Assembly: GCA_016716385.1 (NCBI GenBank)
Contig: JADJWL010000022.1
Span: 1 to 31,730 of the forward strand
Reading direction: 5' to 3'
From: Bryobacterales bacterium
GTDB lineage: Bacteria; Acidobacteriota; Terriglobia; Bryobacterales; Bryobacteraceae
DNA: 31,730 bases
The position numbers were made by a program, and so were the translations under genes. Below, piece by piece: positions 23,316 to 31,730 of this stretch; position 1 is the first letter of the stretch, and the number at the start of each line of letters is the position of its first letter. The notes beneath the pieces are model-generated. The model worked only from the letters and a program-made list of their open reading frames with translations. It ran no database searches and had not been told where the DNA came from.

Positions 23316-23885
23316 ATGGCCTTGGAGCGGCGGATGGAACAGTTGGAAAAAGGGTTCAAGCGTTTGTGCGAATCGGTGTACGCTCTGCGCTTGACCGCCG
23401 TGGAAGACCGGCCCCGGGGGCTCGACCTGGCGCTGTTCGACACGCTCGAACTGGCTTGCGAGGACTTGATGGGCTGGGTTCAGGAGGGGCGGCAGGCGGC
23501 AGAGAGGGGACGGCAGGCGGCCCAGGCGGAGAATCCGCGCCTGCCCCGCGTCCGGCGGGCGATCGAACACTGCCGGCTGCCACTTCAGAAGGTCGACCAC
23601 CGCTTCTTATCTGACGTGGCTTCGTTCGAACGGGCTGGCCAGCTTTGGGACCTGGCCCGCACAGCAGGGAAGGAGTGGGGGGCTTGGGCAGGCAGCCTCA
23701 GCCAGGCTGTCGAAGATTGCCGGCAGCAGGTGTACGGCTTGAACGGGCTGATCTTCGAATGTTGCGACGAACTCACAGATCGCCTCTCCGGGGTATCGGT
23801 CTCCGTGCACACCGCAGCGGTTGGCCAGATGATGGACCCGGAGGCGGCCGTCCACCCGGAAGATTTGGCGGAATCGACGAACTAG
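23316..23885 (+). CDS. helical protein of unknown function (cassette gene 4)
   Basis: The 189-residue product is predicted mostly helical with coiled-coil-like heptads near the N-terminus (MEQLEKGFKRLCESVYALR). It contains seven or so short Cys-bearing helices, among them LACEDLMGW, EHCRLPLQKV and IFECCDELTDRL. No enzyme motif, signal peptide or membrane segment is visible. The AGGAG ribosome site overlaps the end of the metallopeptidase-like gene and the two are 4 bases apart; the next gene starts 10 bases after its stop. Such tight packing indicates one operon and perhaps a stoichiometric partner role. I do not recognise the family. Confidence 0.7.
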   Translation: MALERRMEQLEKGFKRLCESVYALRLTAVEDRPRGLDLALFDTLELACEDLMGWVQEGRQAAERGRQAAQAENPRLPRVRRAIEHCRLPLQKVDHRFLSDVASFERAGQLWDLARTAGKEWGAWAGSLSQAVEDCRQQVYGLNGLIFECCDELTDRLSGVSVSVHTAAVGQMMDPEAAVHPEDLAESTN

Positions 23886-23895
23886 GAGCACGGAC

Positions 23896-26289
23896 ATGGA
23901 GAAACAGGACAAGCAAGGAAAAGGAACGACTCAGCAAGGGCCCACCGGACCGAAGGCGGTGCAATTCCAGGTCGACATCGCTGCCGTTGACTCTGAGGAC
24001 CGGCCGCTCTCTCTCGAAGCCCAGGTTCAGATCGGCGGCGAGAAGCCGCGGAAGCTCCGTGCGAACCAGCGGATCCAGGTGCCCAAGGGCGAGGTCGTTC
24101 GCGTGACGTACCCGGAGACGTTTCAAACGGGCACGCGGATCTTCCGTGTCCGTGAGGAGCACCGCCACGTCCGCTGCTGCGTGAAGCTGGACACCGTTTG
24201 CAAAGCAATGTACGACCCGGTCGGCTGCGTGATCACGGGAACGGTGCTGCGCGAAATCCTGGACGAGTGCTGCGACGAGGAACTGCGCACCGAGCCCGTG
24301 AGCGGTCCGGAAGTGGTTGCGTTCCTGCCCGATGGCAGGGAGGTGGCCCGGACCAGCGTGCGCGGCGGCAGGTTCAGTCTCCTCGTCCCGTACGAGCACC
24401 GGCAGGAGGTACTCGTGCGGCTGGACCGCTGGCTGCGCGGCGAATCCGGCGATCTCGTTCTGGACGAGCACCAGCTCAGAGTGTGGCTGGAGTGCTGCGA
24501 ACCGTGCGACATCGGTACCTTTATCTACCGGATCCAGAGAGCGTGGATCAACGGACGCGCTCTGGCCGGTGGAGCCGGCCTGGCGAACGTTCCAGTGACG
24601 GTGACGAGTCGCGCCAGCGGTGGGAAACTCCAGGTCCAAACCGCGGTGACCGGCGCCGGAGGCTGTTTCTCGGCCGCCGTGCTTCCTGGGCGTGTCGCGG
24701 TTTCCGTCCCGGACCGCGTCGTGGATCCAGCGACCGGACGGATGCTCGAGACGAGTGACGGAACCCGCACAACGCGGGAACAGGAACTGCTGGGCGGCAG
24801 GACCGCCGACGTGGGTGAGTTTGCTTATGGCGAGGAGCGCCACATCGTCCGCTGGCGCGTTCGGGACCCCGAAGGCGCGCCTGTGAGCGGCATTCTGGTC
24901 GAAGTGCACCAGAACGGAGTGCCAGTCGCCGCGCGGTACACCGGCGACGATGGCCGCGTGGAGATGGAACTGGACAATGCCGGAGCCTACGACGTCGTGG
25001 TGCACCGGGATCCGAGGCGGGAACTCGGCCCAGTCACCGAGGCGGTCGTGGTGAATTCCGTCGTGGAGGGAGAAACCAGGATCGCCGTGGTGGCTGGGCC
25101 CGCCTTCTTCGCCACCACACCGCACGCGCCCGGAACAGATGAGGTTCCGTCCTACCCGGTCCTTACCGAAGAGGTTTCGACCGGCGGCGCTCTCTACTCC
25201 GGCCGGACGCAGCCAGCGGGACTCGCCCGGACCGTGTCGGGCGCGTTGCGGGACGTGCTCGGCTGGAGGCCCAACGTGAAGGACAGCAAGGGCTTCGTCG
25301 CGGCGCTCACGCAATCCTTCGACTGCAAAGAAGCGCAGGGCCGCACCGAATGCGTCTGGGTGCCGCGCACGTACAGCGTGCAGGCCGACCTGGGAGCCGT
25401 CACCGGCGCGCAAGCCAGTATCTACGCCCGGGCGCAAAAGGCGCTCGATCATGCCGTCCCCCTCCTCGATGGACTGCGTCCGCTGCGGGCCGACTCGGAT
25501 GACGAAGACACGGCTTCGTCTCTGGAGATTGCCAAAACCTCGGCACGGTCCCTGGGTGCGGAGCTCGGACGCGAAGGGGGTGCGCGGGTGCAACGGGTCG
25601 ACTCGCTGTTCGAAGTGCTGCTCGGCCGTGGCGTGGCAACGGATCCGGCTCGTATTGGCGGGCAACTCGGTGCGGTGCGGGACGCCTATGGTCTTGATCG
25701 CGCCAACGTCAACACGATCGAGGAGGAGGAAAACCTGACCAACTTTCTGATCGTGGTCGACCACGTTCTGTCGCTGCGGCAGAGCTGGCAGGCTCAGCGA
25801 AGCTTTTTCGCGCGGACGAGCACGGATGTCTACTTCGGGACGCAGATGGTGCTCCTTTCGCGAGCTCTCGCGGTGCTGGCCGAATCCGTGGACGAAGTGC
25901 AGTTTGCCCTCGATTCGGTGTTCGTCGGCTCGGCGGAGCGCCAGACTCTGGAACTGCGCTTCCCACGCGACCGGGAGCCCATCTTTCTGGCCGATCTGTT
26001 GGACTGGATCGGGACTTTTGCGGCCGAGGAAGCACCCCAGATGATCCGCGATGGCGGCAAAGCCGGCGTCACGGCGCTGATTCCGGTGATGCAGCGGCTC
26101 GCAGACCTGACCCGGGGCGCGCTGTTGGTCCAGCGCGGCGGACAGCAGAACCCCGCCGACGTGCCGGCGGGGTATCGGACGAACCGGGTGCAGCGGGCGA
26201 TGGAGGAACTGGCAGGCCACCTGGAGGACGCCCTGGCGCTCTCCGAGCAGGTGCGGCGGGCGCCCGCACCGGCCGCCGTTGACGGTTGA
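23896..26289 (+). CDS. large Cys-rich beta-domain and helical protein (cassette gene 5)
   Basis: The 797-residue protein has two parts. Residues about 20-400 are beta-rich: an initial strand domain, then a region rich in Cys pairs (CC at 94-95, 125-126 and 200-201; also 102, 111, 204, 257), then carboxypeptidase-regulatory/CnaB-like repeats seen as INGRALAGGAGLANVPVTVT, TGAGGCFSAAVLPG and DPEGAPVSGILVEV...DDGRVEMEL. Residues about 420-797 are mainly helical. There is no signal peptide (MEKQDKQGKGTTQQG is polar), so unlike most CnaB-type proteins it is not exported by Sec. The conserved Cys pairs may bind metal or form disulfides after another export route. The family is unknown to me; a structural or carrier component of the cassette is a guess. 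Confidence 0.75.
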   Translation: MEKQDKQGKGTTQQGPTGPKAVQFQVDIAAVDSEDRPLSLEAQVQIGGEKPRKLRANQRIQVPKGEVVRVTYPETFQTGTRIFRVREEHRHVRCCVKLDTVCKAMYDPVGCVITGTVLREILDECCDEELRTEPVSGPEVVAFLPDGREVARTSVRGGRFSLLVPYEHRQEVLVRLDRWLRGESGDLVLDEHQLRVWLECCEPCDIGTFIYRIQRAWINGRALAGGAGLANVPVTVTSRASGGKLQVQTAVTGAGGCFSAAVLPGRVAVSVPDRVVDPATGRMLETSDGTRTTREQELLGGRTADVGEFAYGEERHIVRWRVRDPEGAPVSGILVEVHQNGVPVAARYTGDDGRVEMELDNAGAYDVVVHRDPRRELGPVTEAVVVNSVVEGETRIAVVAGPAFFATTPHAPGTDEVPSYPVLTEEVSTGGALYSGRTQPAGLARTVSGALRDVLGWRPNVKDSKGFVAALTQSFDCKEAQGRTECVWVPRTYSVQADLGAVTGAQASIYARAQKALDHAVPLLDGLRPLRADSDDEDTASSLEIAKTSARSLGAELGREGGARVQRVDSLFEVLLGRGVATDPARIGGQLGAVRDAYGLDRANVNTIEEEENLTNFLIVVDHVLSLRQSWQAQRSFFARTSTDVYFGTQMVLLSRALAVLAESVDEVQFALDSVFVGSAERQTLELRFPRDREPIFLADLLDWIGTFAAEEAPQMIRDGGKAGVTALIPVMQRLADLTRGALLVQRGGQQNPADVPAGYRTNRVQRAMEELAGHLEDALALSEQVRRAPAPAAVDG

Positions 26290-26320
26290 GCCGGGGGACT
26301 GGTGAGGAAGGAGTGGGACA

Positions 26321-27415
26321 ATGGCGAAGCAAAGTGACTATCAGCAACTGCTCGACCGGGTAGCGGCCCTGAAGCAGACGGTCACGGACCGGCTGGCGTC
26401 GGACCTGATCCAGAACCCTCTGCTGGGCGAGGACCTCGTCCGCCAAATCGAGGACCTCCTGGAAGCAGCGGTGACGGCGGACATGCAATCGAAGCCGCCT
26501 CGCGACCGGGGCCTGGCGCAACTGGCAGGCATCGGACCCGAAGCGGCGGACCAACTCGGCGAGACGCGGATCCCGCAAAGAGTGATGCCGTATGACGAAG
26601 CCGTCAGCTCGGAGCGGATCATCGCTGTCGGCGACTTGTACTATCTCTACCAGCACGAGCAGATCGGCGTGTTCAAGGTTGTGACGAAGCTGCAGGAGTT
26701 ATTCCGGGCGGGCAGCGTGCGCCTTTCCGGTGGATCAGGCGCCTACTCCCTCTATCAGTTCGACCGCCGCCAGGTATTGCGCTACACGAAGAACGACCGC
26801 ACCGCGGCATACCGCCGGGCATTCGGATACGGGGAGGCGAACGTACCGGCCGGCGCTCGGCCCAACTCGGCATTCCATGGCTTGTTCTCTCACTTCATCA
26901 ATCAGGTCAACCTGTTTTGGAGGGATAAGAGGATTTCTGACGTCATTCGCGAGAGAGCGCAGGATCCGAGCTTCGGCAGCATCGCAGTCGTCCGCCGCGC
27001 CGGCCTGGATTTGCGGAATAACCTGAAGTCTGCCTCGTACGGTCATTTGAACGTCATGCGCGTCGAGGTGATGCAACTGCTTGAAGAGGCATTCCGGATC
27101 CTGGAGTCGGACGACGTCAAGCGGTTGTTCGGCGCCGATCACGCCTGGGATGTGATCGAAGACGTGTTGCGGATCCACTTCAATATTGAAGCGATTACAT
27201 CGCCCCGGCAACGGATGGCGGTCGCCGGCCGGGAGGTTCTGCGCTGGCTGGCCCAGCCTCATCTGCTCGAGACCACCCGGGCGCAGTTTGAGACGCTGCT
27301 TCGCCAGATCGCCGAGTACGCCGAGGAATGGCTGACCAGCGCGCAGTCCCTTGGATTGGCCAAACGCGGTTCCGCACGGCGCGTCATCCCGTTCGAGAAG
27401 GCACGGGCGGTCTGA
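26321..27415 (+). CDS. helical protein of unknown function (cassette gene 6)
   Basis: The 364-residue product begins with a coiled-coil-like helix (YQQLLDRVAALKQTVTDRL) and remains mainly helical. Features that may be conserved are VGDLYYLYQHEQIGVFKVV (about 103-121), SLYQFDRRQVLRYTKNDR and FHGLFSHFINQVNLFWRDKR, which are rich in aromatic residues. No signal peptide, membrane span or catalytic motif is visible. It is the last cassette gene; its stop lies one base from the stop of the convergent small membrane protein, so the operon ends here without room for a separate terminator. GAGGAAGGAG precedes its start. Confidence 0.72.
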   Translation: MAKQSDYQQLLDRVAALKQTVTDRLASDLIQNPLLGEDLVRQIEDLLEAAVTADMQSKPPRDRGLAQLAGIGPEAADQLGETRIPQRVMPYDEAVSSERIIAVGDLYYLYQHEQIGVFKVVTKLQELFRAGSVRLSGGSGAYSLYQFDRRQVLRYTKNDRTAAYRRAFGYGEANVPAGARPNSAFHGLFSHFINQVNLFWRDKRISDVIRERAQDPSFGSIAVVRRAGLDLRNNLKSASYGHLNVMRVEVMQLLEEAFRILESDDVKRLFGADHAWDVIEDVLRIHFNIEAITSPRQRMAVAGREVLRWLAQPHLLETTRAQFETLLRQIAEYAEEWLTSAQSLGLAKRGSARRVIPFEKARAV

Positions 27416-27416
27416 G

Positions 27417-27605
27417 CTACTGGTCTCGCTGTTTCCAGGCGATCCAGGTCTTGACGGCGAGCCCGGCGAACAGAACCAGGACGGCCAGGCGCAGCTTTCC
27501 GTCCAGCGTCACAACGGCAAGGCCGGTGAGCGCGGCGTAGGCTCCGGCAACCGTCAGCAGGCTGGGCCGGCGCCCGGGAGGGAGATCGTCTTCCGGGTCC
27601 TGCAT
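27417..27605 (-). CDS. small two-helix membrane protein
   Basis: A 62-residue protein with a polar N-terminus (MQDPEDDLPPGRRPS) and two hydrophobic helices, about 16-33 and 39-55, separated by LDGKLR, ending in KQRDQ. The ATG at 27605 lies 4 bases after the TonB-family stop, which supports this start over a longer upstream reading that only shadows that gene. It is the third gene of the Gfo/Idh/MocA-TonB operon. Function unknown. Confidence 0.65.
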   Translation of the reverse strand: MQDPEDDLPPGRRPSLLTVAGAYAALTGLAVVTLDGKLRLAVLVLFAGLAVKTWIAWKQRDQ

Positions 27606-27609
27606 GGCG

Positions 27610-28746
27610 TCAATTGGTGGGCATGTTGTACGAAAACGTGAATTGCACGCGGATTTGCTGACCGCGAAACTCCGCGGGCAGAGGCGGAAACGGGTTCGAC
27701 GCACTCACCCCTGCCACGGCGGCGCGATCCAGGGGGTCCGCACCGGAAGAAGCAGCGATCACCAGCTTCGGGACACGTCCCTGGCGGTCGATCGAAAACT
27801 GGATGGCGACCTTTCCCCGGCGTCCCAGTTTGGCGCTCTCCGGCATGACCGCAAACCAGTTGCGCCGCACGCTGGCAAGAATCTGGATCAGGTACGGGCG
27901 GAAGTCGACGCCCATTGGATCGCTCAGCAACTCCAGATTGCTCCCGACCTTACCCGGCGCCGGTGGCAGATTGCGGACTTCGCCCAGTCCCCCGACTCCG
28001 GAGCCCACATCTCCGATCATGAGCCCGCCGGACGGACCGCGCGTCCCGGCCATCTCCCGGACCGCATCCTGGACGAGGTTGCCGGTGCCGCGGCCGACGC
28101 GCCCGGCGCCCGCCCGCGCCTGGACCGGCATCTGCCGGTTGGGATCCTCAAAGGCGATCGTGGAACGCTCGTCACTCTGGATGGCCGGAGGCGCCGGGGG
28201 ATTGCCGGGCAGTGTCTCGAGCACGTTCGCGGCCAGATCCGACGTCCGTTCCCCCATCGTTACGGGCGCATCGAGAGGCGGCGGAGGCGGGGGGAGCGCC
28301 GCGGTTTCTCCCGGATCGGGAGCCGGTTTCGGTTTCGGAGGCTCGAACCGCGCCCGCTCGACGGGGGCGGGGTCCGGGACTCCGGGCGCAGGCGCCGCCG
28401 GGCGCGTCGTGGACGGGGTCGACCGTGGAATCTGCACGCGCGGCCGGGGCATCAGGTCCTCGACCGAGACGCTGTCGGCGACCGGCACGCGGTTAGGTGT
28501 GGGCTGCGTCAGCCGGAATGGCGGAGTCACCAGCGCGGTCGCCTGCTCCGGACGCACCCTGTAGGGCCGGGGTTCGAAGAACTCCTTCGGCAGCGCCGCG
28601 ATTCCCGCCACGGCCAAGGCGTGCAGAGCCAGCGAGACCTGCATCGCGCGCATTTTGCGGGACCGGTCTTCGGGCTGTACCCAGTTGGACAGCAGTTGAA
28701 CGGGCGTCTCCTGGCGAGCCGGCTCAGCCGCGACGATCTCCTTCAT
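27610..28746 (-). CDS. TonB-family energy-transducer-like protein
   Basis: The 378-residue protein has a cytoplasmic N-terminus, a single membrane helix near residues 34-52 (QVSLALHALAVAGIAALP), a long Pro-rich periplasmic stretch (about 70-200, including PPPPPPLDAP) and a C-terminal TonB-like domain near 285-375: YLIQILASVRRNWFAVMPES, GKVAIQFSIDRQGRVPKLVI and DRAAVAGVSASNPFPPLP. TonB proteins couple ExbB/ExbD proton flow to outer-membrane receptors. No exbB, exbD or receptor gene is next to it, so it may be an orphan or a structural relative. Its ATG overlaps the stop of the upstream oxidoreductase gene. Confidence 0.88.
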   Translation of the reverse strand: MKEIVAAEPARQETPVQLLSNWVQPEDRSRKMRAMQVSLALHALAVAGIAALPKEFFEPRPYRVRPEQATALVTPPFRLTQPTPNRVPVADSVSVEDLMPRPRVQIPRSTPSTTRPAAPAPGVPDPAPVERARFEPPKPKPAPDPGETAALPPPPPPLDAPVTMGERTSDLAANVLETLPGNPPAPPAIQSDERSTIAFEDPNRQMPVQARAGAGRVGRGTGNLVQDAVREMAGTRGPSGGLMIGDVGSGVGGLGEVRNLPPAPGKVGSNLELLSDPMGVDFRPYLIQILASVRRNWFAVMPESAKLGRRGKVAIQFSIDRQGRVPKLVIAASSGADPLDRAAVAGVSASNPFPPLPAEFRGQQIRVQFTFSYNMPTN

Positions 28747-29729
28747 GGTCCCGCCACACCGTCTCCCGCGGCGTCCCCGCTGAGGGTTCGCGAGACAAGA
28801 GCGGCGTGTGCCTCAATTCTATCAAGGATCGCCAGGGCAACTTCGAGGGAACGCGCGCCCGCCTCCCCATCGATCTTCGGCCGGCTCCGCGTGTGGACCG
28901 ATGCGAGGAAGGCCTCGAACTGGCGCGCCAGCGGCTCGCCCTGACGCGACGGCAGCTCGCCGAACGAAACACCCGGGCCGGGTGTCACCTGGAACCGGAC
29001 GGCATGTTGTTTTCCGTAGTCCAGGGAGATGTACTCCCGCGGCTGGAAAAGCCGCAGTTTTCGAACGCGTTCGGTGGACACGCGGCTGGCGGTCAGATTG
29101 GCCACGCAGCCGGTGGCGAACTCCAGCCGCACGTTGGCAATATCGACCTTGCCGGACAGGACGGACACGCCGGCGGCGCGAATATCGGAGGGATCCAACC
29201 CGACCACCGCAAGCACGATGTCGAGGTCGTGGATCATGAGGTCGAGCACCACGTCGACGTCGAGGCTGCGCGGAGTGAACACGCTGAGACGGTGAATTTC
29301 GAAGAACAACGGGACAGTGACGGCCTGTTCCAGCGCTTCGACGGCCGGGTTGAACCGTTCGAGGTGGCCGACCTGGAGAATACGTCCGCGGCGGCGCGCA
29401 GTCTCGACCAACCGCCTGGCTTCCGCCAGGGACGGCGCCAGTGGCTTTTCGACGAGGACATCCAGACCGGCGTCCAGCAGCGCGCACCCGACCGCGGCGT
29501 GCGTCGACGTCGGTGTCGCCACCACTGCGGCATCGGCCAGGTCCGCCAGTCCATCAACGGAAGTCAGCGCGCGGCACGACTCGCCGCAGGACGCCGCCGC
29601 CTCCCGCGCCCGGGCCTCGTCCGCATCCACAACGGCCGTCACGATGCAGCCGGGCGTCTGGCGGGCGACCCGAACATGGTTCCGGCCGAACTGGCCGGCG
29701 CCGGCCACGGCCACGCGAATAGGATCCAA
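28743..29729 (-). CDS. Gfo/Idh/MocA-family NAD(P)-dependent oxidoreductase
   Basis: The product of about 328 residues has the Rossmann start RVAVAGAGQFGRNHVRVAR, the VVATPTSTHAAVGCALLDAG segment, the family signature VLVEKPLAPSLAEA with the catalytic-type Lys, and the C-terminal substrate domain with LQVGHLERFNPAV and LMIHDLDIVL (His-Asp). Such enzymes oxidise or reduce sugar alcohols and sugar nucleotides. VGHLERFNPA is typical of the UDP-sugar and lipid-A-pathway subgroup, so a cell-envelope sugar substrate is plausible. The start is probably TTG 29729: AGGAG lies eight bases upstream, whereas the GTG nine bases further out overlaps that site. Confidence 0.87.
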   Translation of the reverse strand: MDPIRVAVAGAGQFGRNHVRVARQTPGCIVTAVVDADEARAREAAASCGESCRALTSVDGLADLADAAVVATPTSTHAAVGCALLDAGLDVLVEKPLAPSLAEARRLVETARRRGRILQVGHLERFNPAVEALEQAVTVPLFFEIHRLSVFTPRSLDVDVVLDLMIHDLDIVLAVVGLDPSDIRAAGVSVLSGKVDIANVRLEFATGCVANLTASRVSTERVRKLRLFQPREYISLDYGKQHAVRFQVTPGPGVSFGELPSRQGEPLARQFEAFLASVHTRSRPKIDGEAGARSLEVALAILDRIEAHAALVSRTLSGDAAGDGVAGP

Positions 29730-29811
29730 TGAAGACACTCCTCTGGAGAATCAGTGTGCTATAACATGCTAAACGCATCCCTCCCGGATGTCACGAATCC
29801 GTTCCGTGGAC

Positions 29812-31730
29812 ATGCCAACCAAACGCACGCTCGTTCCGGTCCTGGTTTGGTTCGCCTCCCTCTTGTCCGCCCAGCAGTACGAGTTCCGTGTCTACGGCCA
29901 GGCGGATGGGTTGGGCAATCTCTCCATTTTCTCAGTCTGGCAATGCCGGACCGGCTACATCTGGGCCGGCACGGCGAATGGTCTGTTCCGTTACGACGGC
30001 CAGCGATTTGTCAGGTTCGGGGAAGAGGACGGCCTGCCTGGCGTCACCGTTCTCGCGCTCACGGAAGACAACCAAGGCGTTCTTTGGGTGGGCACGCGGA
30101 CCGGCCTGGCGCGCTCTTCGGGCGACGCATTTGAGGCGGTGGCTGTCGAGGCGGGGGGCAAACACATCTCCGGGCTGGCGGCAGCAGGCGACCGTTTGTA
30201 CGCCGCGACCAACCTGGGCTTGGTGGAGCGAAGTCCGGACGGACACTTTCGGGACATACAACCCGCAAGGGCCGACGGACGGGGGCGCGCATGGGGCGTC
30301 CACGCTTCCCCTCAGGGTGTGGTGTGGTGGGGGTGCGGCAAGGCAGTCTGCCGGCTGGACGACGGCCAGGTTGAGGTCTTTGGCGAAGACCGGGGCTTGC
30401 CGGCGGACGGATGGGGCGCCCTGCTGACCGATGGCGCGGGGCGGCTCTGGGTGCGGGCCTCCCAGCGGATGGCGGTTCTGGAGCCTGGTGCGCCACGCTT
30501 CGAAGACGCCGGCAAAGATCTTCCTGAATCTCTGCAGGTCTTGAGGGTCAATCTCGACCGGCGCGGCCGCCTGTGGGTTCCGACCGACCGGGGACTGGCG
30601 CAGCGGGTCAACGGCCGGTGGGAGATCCTCGGCAAGCAGCACGGCTTGCCCGGGGATGCGGCGCGGGTAGCGCTCGAGGATCGCGACGGCTCGTTGTGGG
30701 TGGGCATGGCCGGCGCGGGACTCGCCCGCTGGCGGGGGTACGGAGAATGGGAGTCCTTCACGGAAAATCAGGGCTTGCCAAGCGATCGCGTTTGGGCTTT
30801 TGCCCGCGACACATCGGGCAGATTCTGGGCGGGCACCGACTCCGGCTTGGCGTGGCTGGACGGCCAAGTGTGGCGTGCGTTCCGGGGGATGCCGGAGTGC
30901 CGGATCGCATCGTTGGCCGCGGCGGCCGATGGCGCCCTTTGGATTGGCTGCAACCCCGGCGGCGTCCAGGTTCTGCGGCCGGGAGCAGCCCGCACCGTGG
31001 CCTTTGGGCCCTCCGCCGGCATCCGCGACGACAGGGTCCTGAGCATCCGGACGGATGAGGAGGGCGCGATCTGGGTCGCGACCATCACGGAGTTGTACCG
31101 GGGAGACGGCACACGTTTCACCAAGGTTCTGAGCGGCGCCCGCGCCCTGGCGGCCGCTCAGGATGGGGTGCTCTGGGCAGGCGGATCGAGTGGTCTCTGG
31201 CGGATTTCCGGCGGCCAGATAACCCAGGTCGCGGAAGGTCTGCGCGCCGAGACGATCTCCAGCCTGGCGGCCGACCGGACCGGAACTCTGTGGATCGGCT
31301 ACCGCGAGCCGGCGGGTCTGTCCCGGCTGCGCTGGGAATCCGGCCGTGTCAGGATCAGGCACCTGTCGATCGCTAACAGGCGGCGCGATGTGTCTCTTAT
31401 TTCCTAGGCATCGACGAGCGAGGCTGGATCTGGGCCGGGTCCGATCGGGGCGTGACCGTCTATGACGGCGAGCGGCGGAGGCACTTCGATGAGCGCGACG
31501 GTCTGGTCTGGAACGACACGAACCAGAACGCGTTCTGGGCCGATGCCGACGGTTCGGTTTGGATTGGCACGAGCCGCGGCGCGTCGCGTGTCCGGTTGCG
31601 TGAGACCCTGTTTGAACCGCGGGAACTGGAAGGTCCACGGCTGGTGATCTCGTCGCTGCGCATCGGCGGACAGCGGTATCAGCCAGACCCGACCTCACCG
31701 TTACATTCCGAACGGGCGACCTCGCCGTGC
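29812..31730 (+). CDS. two-component-regulator propeller sensor protein, frameshifted and cut by the window end
   Basis: A signal peptide (MPTKRTLVPVLVWFASLLSA) is followed by about a dozen Reg_prop repeats, each near 45 residues with a Gly-x-Leu/Ile-Trp-Val/Ala-Gly core: GYIWAGTANGLFRYDG, GVLWVGTRTGLA, GRFWAGTDSGLAWLDG, GTLWIGY. They form two stacked beta-propellers, the periplasmic sensing part of hybrid histidine kinases or diguanylate cyclases. The frame closes at TAG 31405-31407; repeats resume at once in another frame (LGIDERGWIWAGSDRGVTVY, then GSVWIGTSRGASRVR) up to about 31680. Near the end a third frame reads LTVTFRTGDLAV, typical of the Y_Y_Y domain start. The output domain is outside the window. 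An in-frame ATG at 29788 is an alternative start without a better ribosome site. Confidence 0.85.

Noticed and set aside
23773..26220. 815-residue minus-strand reading frame opposite cassette gene 5
   Set aside because: It arises from the GC-rich codon bias of the plus-strand gene; its composition (His/Arg/Pro-rich) is not protein-like and it has no recognisable domain, while the plus strand gives CnaB-like repeats and fits the operon.
29932..31698. 588-residue minus-strand frame opposite the propeller gene
   Set aside because: The plus strand has regular propeller repeats; the antisense product has no domain and reflects codon bias. It spans the frameshift only because it is in a different register.

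Overview
The window is GC-rich and densely coded. Two proteins carry the 'GVVNNASYV...GTGLGP'-type domain (TIGR03437) that is heavily expanded in Solibacter-like Acidobacteriota. Together with a PEP-CTERM protein, a TonB-type transducer and a periplasmic propeller sensor, this points to a Gram-negative soil acidobacterium of the Bryobacterales/Solibacterales type. That placement is inference from protein style; there is no rRNA or tRNA here to confirm it.

Left part (1-5.1 kb): a small membrane protein, an HpcH/HpaI-type aldolase and a secreted acetylxylan-esterase-like hydrolase, mixed with toxin-antitoxin-type genes. These are an orphan VapB-like antitoxin, a MazF/PemK-type toxin with its small upstream partner, a membrane protein/XRE regulator pair under a palindrome-bearing promoter, and a DUF433 antitoxin followed by a truncated DUF5615-like toxin. 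A 68-bp fragment of a second esterase gene lies between them, so this stretch looks like a site of repeated insertion and decay.

Middle part (5.1-18.4 kb): a secreted TIGR03437 protein; a DHFR/RibD-like reductase; a tightly coupled minus-strand four-gene operon (HemW/HemN-like radical SAM enzyme, flavin-dependent halogenase-like oxidoreductase, hot-dog thioesterase, phenylacetate-CoA-ligase-like adenylating enzyme) that looks like a small aromatic-acid or natural-product pathway; a DinB-family protein; a PQQ-type sugar dehydrogenase fused to TIGR03437; a Tat-exported class V aminotransferase-like protein; a PEP-CTERM trypsin-like protease convergent with a CAAX-protease-related membrane protein; and an enolase-superfamily protein with several active-site positions changed.

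Right part (18.4-31.7 kb): a FliA/WhiG-type sigma factor and a LuxR-type HTH protein precede, in divergent orientation, a six-gene plus-strand cassette (20270-27415). The cassette encodes two tandem paralogues with very acidic N-termini and glycine-zipper segments, a soluble HExxH metallopeptidase-like protein, a small helical protein, a large Cys-rich beta-domain/helical protein and a further helical protein. I recognise no described system here; it is the best candidate for a new one. Beyond it, a minus-strand operon encodes a Gfo/Idh/MocA oxidoreductase, a TonB-family protein and a small two-helix membrane protein. The window ends inside a two-component-regulator-type propeller gene that carries at least one apparent frameshift.
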